From NCBI RefSeq assembly GCF_004358105.1, contig NZ_SMYL01000005.1, forward strand, positions 62,001 to 126,000: DNA of 64,000 nt, read 5' to 3'. The stretch is from Sapientia aquatica. GTDB lineage: Bacteria; Pseudomonadota; Gammaproteobacteria; Burkholderiales; Burkholderiaceae_D. Below, in pieces: positions 28,077-35,378 of the stretch; within the stretch, counting starts at the first letter, position 1, and every line of letters starts with the position of its first letter. A model generated the notes under the pieces. That model was not told the DNA's origin, searched no databases, and saw only the letters and a program-made list of their open reading frames with translations. The position numbers were made by a program, and so were the translations under genes.

Positions 28077-28418
28077 ATGAATAGTGTTGAAGTGATTTCT
28101 ATCTACGAGCAAGTTGCTACCATTACTGACCAAATGGTGGTCGCGGCCGAGCATGCTGATTGGGAGTTGTTGGCGCAATTGGAAGCGAGTTGCAGTCGCG
28201 AAGTAGCTGCCTTAAAAAGCGCGGAGATTCCGACCAAATTAGATAAAGAAATTCGCGAGCGTAAAATCAAAGTTATCAATAAAATTTTGGCCGATGATAG
28301 AAAAATCCGCGATATTACCGAACCAAGAATGGCGCAGCTTACTCAGTTGATGCAAAAATCCAGTACCCAGCACAAACTGGCTCGCGCTTACGAGCTGGAT
28401 CATCGCCGACCCGGTTAG
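28077..28418 (+). CDS. fliT: FliT-like flagellar chaperone
   Basis: 113 aa all-helical protein (VISIYEQVATITDQMVVAAEHADWELLAQLEASCSREVAAL at the start). It is weakly conserved in sequence but has FliT size and position directly after fliS. FliT is the export chaperone of FliD and can inhibit FlhDC. The assignment leans on synteny. The ATG at 28077 is preceded by GTGAGCG, a modest ribosome site. A strong terminator follows. Confidence 0.8.
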   Translation: MNSVEVISIYEQVATITDQMVVAAEHADWELLAQLEASCSREVAALKSAEIPTKLDKEIRERKIKVINKILADDRKIRDITEPRMAQLTQLMQKSSTQHKLARAYELDHRRPG

Positions 28419-28437
28419 AGTTATAGTCGTCGCCAAT

Positions 28438-28467
28438 AAAAAAAGAAGCCTTGCGGCTTCTTTTTTT
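28438..28467. terminator. Bidirectional terminator between fliT and the MBL gene
   Basis: Stem AAAAAAAGAAGCC (28438-28450)/GGCTTCTTTTTTT (28455-28467) with a TTGC loop. A- and T-runs on both sides let it terminate fliT rightward and the convergent hydrolase gene leftward. Confidence 0.92.
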
Positions 28468-28500
28468 ATGTCTAACTTATGTAATATTAATCAAGGCAGA

Positions 28501-29481
28501 TTAAGGAAATGACGAGTAGTTCACTGGAATCCAAGCATAGCCTTTACCTTCTTTATGGATATAACCTAATCCAGGGAAAGATAAGTGAGCCGAACCAATC
28601 AAATAGCCTTCTTTGGCAGCGGCAGCATATTCTTTTTGACGCTCTGCTAATGCGGCTTTGTTGTCCGAATCAAAGCTGATAGTGATCGTTGGATTGGCAA
28701 ACTGAACGGAAGCCACATGCATCAAATCGCCCCACAACATTAATTTTTGACCTTTGCTTTCTACTGCGTAAATCGTGTGGCCTGGAGTGTGGCCGTGCGC
28801 TGCAACTGCTTTTACGCCAGGAACCAATTCAGTTGTGCCATCAAAGGTTTTGAATCTGCCAGCAGCAATGTACGGTTGGAATTCCATCATTGCGCCTTTG
28901 TAGCCGCCTTTATTTTCTTCCTTGGCACTGTCCATCTTCGCTTGGCTTAGCCATTCGTCTGCATCACGCTTGTCGGCGCGCACAATAGCATTGGGGAACA
29001 CCGTGGCACCTTCAGCTGTAGCTAAACCACCGATATGGTCGCCGTGCATATGGGTAATGTAGATTTCATCGACTTGATCCGGTGTGTATCCAGCCGCTTT
29101 TAAGCTCGCTACTAATTTACCCAAAGTAGGGCCAAACAAGCCACCTGCGCCAGTGTCGATTAATACCAATTTTGTCCCGGTATTGATTAAATAGCCGTTG
29201 ACTGAGGTTTCGACTGGATTGGACAAATGATACTTACTCATCGCTTTGTCAAAATCAGCGGATGAAATGCCCTTCAACAATTTATCCATACCCAATTTAA
29301 CGGTACCGTCGGACAAAGCAGTTACCTCAAAATCGCCTAGCATGACGCGGTAGTAACCCGGCGCTTGGGCTTTGATCTGTGGCGCGGCGGCGATAGCGGA
29401 TGGGGTGTTGAATGCGGAGAATGCCGCAACGGAAGTGAGCGTGGCTAGTACGCAAGCGCGTAATAATTTGCTTGAAGTCAA
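28501..29481 (-). CDS. Secreted metallo-beta-lactamase-fold hydrolase
   Basis: 326 aa from a TTG start at 29481, chosen because AGGAG (29489-29493) lies 7 nt upstream and a clean signal peptide follows (MTSSKLLRACVLATLTSVAA, cleavage after about residue 33). The frame runs on upstream to 29583, but that would bury the signal. Metal motif ITHMHGDHIGG, later HGHTPGHT and WGDLMH. This is the periplasmic class of MBL-fold enzymes, which includes lactonases and related hydrolases; no substrate can be assigned. It is a single gene, convergent with fliT. Confidence 0.88.
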   Translation of the reverse strand: MTSSKLLRACVLATLTSVAAFSAFNTPSAIAAAPQIKAQAPGYYRVMLGDFEVTALSDGTVKLGMDKLLKGISSADFDKAMSKYHLSNPVETSVNGYLINTGTKLVLIDTGAGGLFGPTLGKLVASLKAAGYTPDQVDEIYITHMHGDHIGGLATAEGATVFPNAIVRADKRDADEWLSQAKMDSAKEENKGGYKGAMMEFQPYIAAGRFKTFDGTTELVPGVKAVAAHGHTPGHTIYAVESKGQKLMLWGDLMHVASVQFANPTITISFDSDNKAALAERQKEYAAAAKEGYLIGSAHLSFPGLGYIHKEGKGYAWIPVNYSSFP

Positions 29482-29642
29482 AATAGTTCTCCTGAGACGA
29501 AAGTTAATTAAAACGGAATTTGTGATGTTGTGCATGGATTGGCTAACTGTTGCCCCTCGCCAATGTGCGCCATCATAAACCAATCTTAAATTTCGCGTTG
29601 AAGGCCGTTAAATTGGTAATTTCAAGAGAATCGTGCGCGGCG

Positions 29643-31271
29643 TTAATTCAAGGCTTTTATCAAATAGGCGGTTTTGTTGAGCACATTTAACGCCTTTTCG
29701 ATCACTTCTCTAGCCGACTCCGTGCCATGTTCGCAGGCTTCAATAATTACGCGGCTACTAGCGCACATGCGCAATGCGCTGACTTCGACGCCGTGTTGTG
29801 TGCCGCACAAAACAGGCTGCCCAAGTTGCCCGCGCAATTCAGCCAAATAGCTGGGCAAAATAGTTGGGTCGGTGATGGTGGTTTGTAATTTTTGGTAAAT
29901 CAGTTGGGTCTGCTCGCGACTCAGTGGGCGAGCTTTTTTATGCATCAAAATAAACGGGAAAATCGTCGTAATTTGATCCCAGCTAGCGCGTGCTCTTGGC
30001 ACAATTGGGCTGCGATCAATGCGTCGCTCCGCCATCAATGAAAAATGCGGCGAGGCTTGAATCGCGTCTTGAACCGCTGACGAAAATTGTTGCAAAAAAC
30101 CGCTGACATGCAGTTCAGGAATTGCACGAAACGCTTTGAATTCGGTCAACGCTGCTTCTAAGCGCAACAACAAGCCCCAATTGGCACAGTCATTTAATTG
30201 TTGGCTTCCATCCCAATGCTCGGGCCATTCTGCTTGCGCGGAGTAATCAGCCAATGCCGCCGGAAGCGGATGTTGCGATAAACGTGCGGATAAGTTGGGC
30301 GGGATGAACAACATTCCAGAAAACGCCGGGCCAGTTAAGAATTTAGAACCGGTCAGCGTTAGCATGCAGCCCAGATCAAGATAGGCGGCTAAGGTCTTGG
30401 TTGAAACACGGAATTGACAGGCATCCACCAAGACATCGACTTGCTCGGCATAGCGCTGGCGCAGTTGCGCGACATAGCTTGGGCTAGGCGCGATCAAGCC
30501 AGTTTTGGATACATCGATCATGATTAACAGCACCCGCTGTTGATTGGCGATGGCGTTGGTAATATGGACTTCGACTTCGGCATCAATGGCGGCTAGCGGC
30601 CTTTTGCTGCCATCAACATGGCGCAAAGCGATGCTACTAACTTCGATTGGGTAGGCATCTTCGATGCGATTAAATGCGGTGACCGTGCCGCCCAACGCGG
30701 CGTGGTCGCTAAAGTGTTGACCACGCACCGCTGGCGCAACGCCGCTGCCAGTTTCGCAGGCATCCATCATGATGATGCGCAGAGGTTTATCGTGGCTTTC
30801 GGCCAAAAGTTGACTGCAAATTAAATGCAAATCCGTGCCCGATGCGGCAAAGATTGTGGCGATGTTGTCTTTGGGTGTAAAGCCACACAATTGCTGAAAT
30901 TCAGCGCGCACGCGATCCAACTCTTGCCGATATAGATCGCCTTCTGAAATACGTCCCTGTTGGCGTATCAGGTATTGGTGTAAAAAATGGCTAGCGTTAT
31001 AGCCGCGCAACGAAATGGTGGAACCGGTCGACGAACCAAAGGCGACTAAGCTGGGATCAGGATGGCTGCCGCAGCCGTATTTGTTGACATGGGTTTCTAA
31101 ATCAATCGCTAGTCGCGCATCGCCGCCGGTTAATAGCAACTGGTCAGTACTCAAGGCTGATAATTGGTTCAGTGTTGGCGTGACTCGCGTTGGCAGGACG
31201 CGACTAGCTTTTGAGCGCTTTGGAGTTATCAGCGGACGCGCTGCTGCTTGCAATAATATGTTGGTCCTCAT
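29643..31271 (-). CDS. Class V-type PLP enzyme of unknown pathway
   Basis: 542 aa, longer than usual class V aminotransferases or cysteine desulfurases (about 400). The first 40 residues are basic and variable. PLP features: FAASGTDLHL, MMDACETGSG, LIMIDVSKTGLIAPS, VDACQFRVS, and the likely Schiff-base lysine in LTLTGSKFLTGPAFSGML. The ATG overlaps the preceding ATP-grasp stop as ATGA (31268-31271), so it is the third gene of a coupled operon with a decarboxylase. Function is not recognised; it may transaminate, eliminate or desulfurate an intermediate. Confidence 0.75.
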   Translation of the reverse strand: MRTNILLQAAARPLITPKRSKASRVLPTRVTPTLNQLSALSTDQLLLTGGDARLAIDLETHVNKYGCGSHPDPSLVAFGSSTGSTISLRGYNASHFLHQYLIRQQGRISEGDLYRQELDRVRAEFQQLCGFTPKDNIATIFAASGTDLHLICSQLLAESHDKPLRIIMMDACETGSGVAPAVRGQHFSDHAALGGTVTAFNRIEDAYPIEVSSIALRHVDGSKRPLAAIDAEVEVHITNAIANQQRVLLIMIDVSKTGLIAPSPSYVAQLRQRYAEQVDVLVDACQFRVSTKTLAAYLDLGCMLTLTGSKFLTGPAFSGMLFIPPNLSARLSQHPLPAALADYSAQAEWPEHWDGSQQLNDCANWGLLLRLEAALTEFKAFRAIPELHVSGFLQQFSSAVQDAIQASPHFSLMAERRIDRSPIVPRARASWDQITTIFPFILMHKKARPLSREQTQLIYQKLQTTITDPTILPSYLAELRGQLGQPVLCGTQHGVEVSALRMCASSRVIIEACEHGTESAREVIEKALNVLNKTAYLIKALN

Positions 31272-32551
31272 AATGACGCCCCGCAGCGTTGCGCTAGCAT
31301 TTGTCCAAAGGCGTTAAAGAGCTTGGGCATCTGAATTTTTTTGTAGGGAAAAATTTCAGCCGAATCCATGTTGTGCACGATCATGTTGCTATCGACTTCA
31401 AAAATCAGTAGCTTGCCATCCGGTGTTTGGGCGCAGTCGATGCCAACGTAATCAAGCCCTAGTTGCTGATAAATCGCGTTGAAGGCGGTGGCGTGCTGCA
31501 GCGCAAATGTTTGATCAAAGTTCGCCATACATTGCGCTTCCTCAGCGCGGTGATCGGCGTTTTCGAGCATGTCTGCGTTCAAATAATGCACCATCCAACG
31601 AGCAGAAATCGCCATGTGACAAACATAAGGCTTGCCGCCAATCAAAATGATGCGGTATTTGCGGAACAGTCCATCGTCATTGCTGTAATCAATAAATGGC
31701 GCGACGAAAAAATGATCTTCAGGTGATTGGATCAGATAGGCAGTTAAGTCGCTGACGGATTCGATCTTACTCAATCCGTTGCCCGCGTGCGAATCAATCG
31801 GGCGAATGATGATCGGGTAATTGATGCCGTGTAATTGTTCGACCAATGGCGCAGCGTTATCCTCAGCGCGGCAGCACTCCTCGAGCATGCTGCGGCTGAC
31901 GCGCTTTGCGGACGGCATGATGACGCCCGGTAGGTGACTGAGTTTGGCACAAGAACTGTCGCGCGATAATTGGCTGATCCTGCTCGGATGATTGATGACT
32001 GGACGCGGCCAATGATTTAAATACGAAGTCGCTTGCGCCAGCAGCAGTTGGTTTTCATCCGATTCGCTAATCGCTACCAACAGCACATCGTGCTCAGGAA
32101 TGGATTCGGGTAAGCCCATCGTTGGCGTGATGTACATCAGATCGAGCGCGATAGCTTGGTTTTCGATCAAAAATTCAAACGGCGAGTTAGCCATTAAATC
32201 GCCCGGCCCTAATAAAGCCAGGACGCGCAATTTGGCTGGAATAGCGGGGCGCTTGTAGTGATAAATTTGCTGAGTTTTTAGGGCAATCGCTTGCATCGAC
32301 AAGGCAACTTTGGTCTCGCCACGCAGGATCAAGTAGATCGCGATATCGAGCAGGGCATTGGCATCCATGGGATTTGTTTTTACGCGCTCATAAAGGCTAG
32401 CGCCGAGCGCCACCAACTCGGGGCTATTATTAAACGCCAAAGTCATTAGGGTCGGCAAGCCAATAAAGTCTGCTGCGGAATCGCTGCTCACGTCGGGCAT
32501 TGCAGCCGCTTGATCCTCTAAAACTGTCTCTGGCAAGGGTGAAGTGAGCAT
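31268..32551 (-). CDS. ATP-grasp ligase-like protein with helical N-terminal domain
   Basis: 427 aa. Residues about 35-100 are helical and repeat-like (LVALGASLYERVKTNPMDANALLDIAIYLI). Residues about 200-420 resemble an ATP-grasp fold: INYPIIIRPIDSHAGNGLSKI as nucleotide-binding lysine/glycine loop, FFVAPFIDYSNDDGLFRKYRII, GLDYVGIDCAQTPDGKLLIFEVDSN with metal-binding Glu/Asn. Such enzymes join a carboxylate to an amine through an acyl phosphate. It sits 20 nt after a decarboxylase that could generate the amine. Substrates are unknown. Confidence 0.75.
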   Translation of the reverse strand: MLTSPLPETVLEDQAAAMPDVSSDSAADFIGLPTLMTLAFNNSPELVALGASLYERVKTNPMDANALLDIAIYLILRGETKVALSMQAIALKTQQIYHYKRPAIPAKLRVLALLGPGDLMANSPFEFLIENQAIALDLMYITPTMGLPESIPEHDVLLVAISESDENQLLLAQATSYLNHWPRPVINHPSRISQLSRDSSCAKLSHLPGVIMPSAKRVSRSMLEECCRAEDNAAPLVEQLHGINYPIIIRPIDSHAGNGLSKIESVSDLTAYLIQSPEDHFFVAPFIDYSNDDGLFRKYRIILIGGKPYVCHMAISARWMVHYLNADMLENADHRAEEAQCMANFDQTFALQHATAFNAIYQQLGLDYVGIDCAQTPDGKLLIFEVDSNMIVHNMDSAEIFPYKKIQMPKLFNAFGQMLAQRCGASL

Positions 32552-32571
32552 AGCGATTCCGTTGGTGTTGG

Positions 32572-34038
32572 TTAGCTGAATTGAGGCGTTAACAGCAATT
32601 CGTCACCCAGTTTCAATGTCGCTTCGATCAAGCGATCCACATCGAATTGGCGAGTGCGATGATTAACAAAAGCAGCCCGAATAACGATGTGTTGATTAAC
32701 CGTGGTTGACGAAGGTGCGACGAGTCCGGATTCCTGCAAAGCAATCACTAGTTCCGCATTGAAGGCATTGCGTTGTTCAAGGCTGAAATTGGCGTTGCCG
32801 TTATGACGAAAGCACACAATATTTAAGTTAACGGGCGCCATTAACGTAAGTTGAGGGTGCTGGGCAATCTGACGCGCTAAATAGTGGGCTAACTCACACG
32901 TGTTAGTGATAATTTGACCAAGTTTGTCAGCGCCAAAGTTAGCAATCGTAAACCATGTCTTTAAGGCTCGAAAACCGCGCGACAAATCCGGCCCAAAATC
33001 ACACGGCCAAGGCGAACCCGCCGCCATGCCGCGCGTTTCGCGTTTGAGATAATTCGCCGGCGCGGCAAAAGTCGCTAATTGATCGGCCGCGTCGCGCACT
33101 AAAATGTAGCCCGCGTCATACGGTACTTGGCCCCATTTGTGGAAATCAAACGCGATTGAATCGGCAAGTTCAATGCCGGCTAATTTCGGTGCAATTTGAG
33201 CGGAAAACATGCCCAAAGCGCCATACGCGCCATCGATATGAAACCAGCAATTTTCGCGCTTAGCCAGTTCGGCTAACGCCGCTAAATCGTCAATCGCGCC
33301 CACATCAACCGTGCCAGCCGAGCCGACGATTAAAAATGGCGTGTAGCCAGCTGCTTGGTCTGCTTTAATCGCCGCTTTCAATTGGGCGATATCCAATTCA
33401 AATCGCTCATTGACTGGAATTTGGCGTAAAGCGGTGGTGCCAAATCCCGCTAAATCCATTGCTTGACTGACGCAGCCATGCGCGCCAGTTGACGTATAAG
33501 CCGTTAATTTTTGCGAGGCCTGATCAATTCCGTTTCTGCGTACTTGTCCGCCAAGATGCTTGGTGCGGGCGATCAGTACGGCGATTAAATTGGCGAGCGA
33601 TGTGCCTGTGACGAATAGGCCGTGCGCGGTTTCTGGAAAGTGAAATAGCTCGCGCATCCAGGTTTCAATTTGCTTTTCGACCGCAATCGGGATTTGTTCG
33701 CGTCCACCGACATTGGCGTTTAAACCCGCGGCCAACATATCGGCCACCATACCCACCGGCGTGCCGCCCCCCTGTACCCAGCCCATAAAGCCGGGATGCG
33801 AATTCCCAATGGAGTAGGGCATGATTTCGGTCAAAAAACGCTGATGCAATCCGCTCAGCTCGCTGCCTTGTGCAGGTAATTTCTCAACGAAGCGCTCTTT
33901 GACTTCGTTCGGAATCGGCTGCCAAACCGGACGTTGGCGCAGATGTTGGGTGTAATCGAGTATGTCTTCCAGCATGGCATGCGCCTGCGCACGAAAAGCA
34001 GTCCAATCGGTGGGGTCTAGTGTTTCTCCAGAATGCAC
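32572..34038 (-). CDS. Group II PLP-dependent amino acid decarboxylase
   Basis: 488 aa, aromatic-L-amino-acid/glutamate decarboxylase family. N-terminal PVWQPIPNEVKERF and HPGFMGWVQGGGTPVGM; PLP histidine region TSTGAHGCVSQAMDLAG; WFHIDGAYGA with the PLP aspartate; Schiff-base lysine in AFDFHKWGQVPYD. The start is GTG 34038, with AGAAGG 6 nt upstream. First gene of a three-gene operon with the ATP-grasp and class V enzymes. Substrate (aromatic, acidic or diamino acid) is not readable. The Trp/Gln after the lysine depart from the common HKW(M/F) pattern. Confidence 0.85.
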   Translation of the reverse strand: MHSGETLDPTDWTAFRAQAHAMLEDILDYTQHLRQRPVWQPIPNEVKERFVEKLPAQGSELSGLHQRFLTEIMPYSIGNSHPGFMGWVQGGGTPVGMVADMLAAGLNANVGGREQIPIAVEKQIETWMRELFHFPETAHGLFVTGTSLANLIAVLIARTKHLGGQVRRNGIDQASQKLTAYTSTGAHGCVSQAMDLAGFGTTALRQIPVNERFELDIAQLKAAIKADQAAGYTPFLIVGSAGTVDVGAIDDLAALAELAKRENCWFHIDGAYGALGMFSAQIAPKLAGIELADSIAFDFHKWGQVPYDAGYILVRDAADQLATFAAPANYLKRETRGMAAGSPWPCDFGPDLSRGFRALKTWFTIANFGADKLGQIITNTCELAHYLARQIAQHPQLTLMAPVNLNIVCFRHNGNANFSLEQRNAFNAELVIALQESGLVAPSSTTVNQHIVIRAAFVNHRTRQFDVDRLIEATLKLGDELLLTPQFS

Positions 34039-34087
34039 AATGCACCTTCTAAGCGAGAGTTAAGGGCTATTATTGCCCGTGAGGAAA

Positions 34088-34137
34088 CAAATCAAATGAA
34101 CGAGTAAAGCAACTTTTTACTCGATTCTTTTGATTTG
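34088..34137 (-). terminator. Nested hairpin after marC
   Basis: Outer arms CAAATCAAA (34088-34096)/TTTGATTTG (34129-34137) and inner arms CGAGTAAA (34101-34108)/TTTACTCG (34116-34123). Read on the minus strand it is followed by TTT and lies 45 nt after the marC stop and 50 nt before the decarboxylase GTG, so it probably terminates marC. Confidence 0.55.
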
Positions 34138-34181
34138 CGTTGGCTTGTACTGCTTGGAAATTATTGACTATGTAATGAAAA

Positions 34182-34781
34182 TTACAATGTTTTGATGAAG
34201 TCGTGGAGGCCAGTTAGTAACATTTCAACCGACATGGCAGTCAAAATTAAGCCCATTAAACGCTCAAAAGCGATCATGGTGCGTTCACCCAGCAGACGTT
34301 GCATCCGCTCGGCACTGATTAATACGATTAACCACACGATGGCGACAGCAACTAATGCGGCCAAATGCGCGGCGACATCGGCCCGACTGTCGGACGAAAA
34401 TAATAACACCGTCGCCAAAGCGGACGGGCCAGCCAACGCAGGAATGGCCAGCGGCACGATAAACGGCTCGTGCGAATGATCAATATCGCCAAAAATGCCG
34501 CCCGGCTGTGGAAACACCATACGCAATGCGATTAAAAACAAAATCACGCCGCCGCCAATCCGCAATGACAGATCGGACAATTGCAGCGCATTCATAAAAT
34601 GCCGGCCAAAGAACATAAACAACAGCAAAATCAAAAACGCGATCGCGCATTCACGCACCACGACGCGCCAGCGGCGGGCAGGTGGAACGGAAGACAGGGC
34701 GCTAACAAACAGAGGAACGCCACCAAACGGATCGGTGACTAGGATGAGCAAGATAAACGTCTGGAAAAAATTTTGAGCCAT
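34182..34781 (-). CDS. marC: MarC family integral membrane protein
   Basis: 199 aa with six hydrophobic segments (TFILLILVTDPFGGVPLFV, AFLILLLFMFF, IGGGVILFLIALRMV, VPLAIPALAGPSALATVLL, LVAVAIVWLIVLI, RLMGLILTAMSVEMLLTG). The NPFGG-like TDPFGG near the N-terminus and the PLAIPALAGPSA motif are diagnostic. The family's role is unresolved; the old link to multiple antibiotic resistance has not held up. Transcribed away from the DUF1289 gene, upstream of the decarboxylase operon. Confidence 0.92.
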   Translation of the reverse strand: MAQNFFQTFILLILVTDPFGGVPLFVSALSSVPPARRWRVVVRECAIAFLILLLFMFFGRHFMNALQLSDLSLRIGGGVILFLIALRMVFPQPGGIFGDIDHSHEPFIVPLAIPALAGPSALATVLLFSSDSRADVAAHLAALVAVAIVWLIVLISAERMQRLLGERTMIAFERLMGLILTAMSVEMLLTGLHDFIKTL

Positions 34782-35093
34782 GGTGTGGGTTACAACCGAT
34801 TTGAGTGATGCAAAGTTCTGCGAAGCCGAATGCTAGCTTGAATTGGGTGTTCGATTCAAGTTTAGTTGATTTTTTGGATAGTTCTAGGTGAATTAGGCCT
34901 TTGTCGCCAAGCGCAGGTTTCTCGTTTTCAGGAATGCTCGACGAATGCTCTCGACATGCCAAGGCGGGACAAAGCGTTACCGCCCAAATTGTCCTAATTC
35001 GCCGTACCAAGATAGTTTTTGCTTAGCAATAGAATTACGCGCAAATTTGGTATGATGCCATCTGAATTTGTGGATAGAAGAATCGTGGTGAAT
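34782..35093. other. Intergenic region between marC and the DUF1289 gene
   Basis: 312 bp between divergent genes. Short open frames here have no ribosome sites or recognisable products. The stretch should hold both promoters, but I see no convincing match or inverted repeat. Confidence 0.4.
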
Positions 35094-35318
35094 ATGAGCA
35101 GTAAGGAAATCGCAGTCGATGCAGCAGAACCAAATCCAACTCCGGTCAGGGCTGACACGCCGTGCGTCGCGGTTTGCTCGACAACCTTTGACGAGATTTG
35201 TCGCGGGTGTGGTCGCACCGTCGTTGAGGTAGCAACTTGGGTCGTCATGGACGAGCAAGAAAAAGAATTAGTCTGGCAGCGCATTTTGGCGCAAGGTTAT
35301 CCGCGCCGCAATGGATGA
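35094..35318 (+). CDS. DUF1289 domain protein
   Basis: 74 aa from ATG 35094 (MSSKEIAVDAAEPNP); the frame is open from a TTG at 35019 but the domain does not need that extension. The core has the four-cysteine pattern DTPCVAVCSTTFDEICRGCGRT, a likely metal site, then a helix with VATWVVMDEQEKELVWQRI, typical of DUF1289 (YdhL-like) proteins. Role unknown. It lies 60 nt before the molybdopterin enzyme gene in the same direction. Confidence 0.85.
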   Translation: MSSKEIAVDAAEPNPTPVRADTPCVAVCSTTFDEICRGCGRTVVEVATWVVMDEQEKELVWQRILAQGYPRRNG

Positions 35319-35378
35319 GGTAGTAGTGAAGCGTTAGTAAAAATCAAAACGATTAAAATCAACTAAGGGACAACCATC

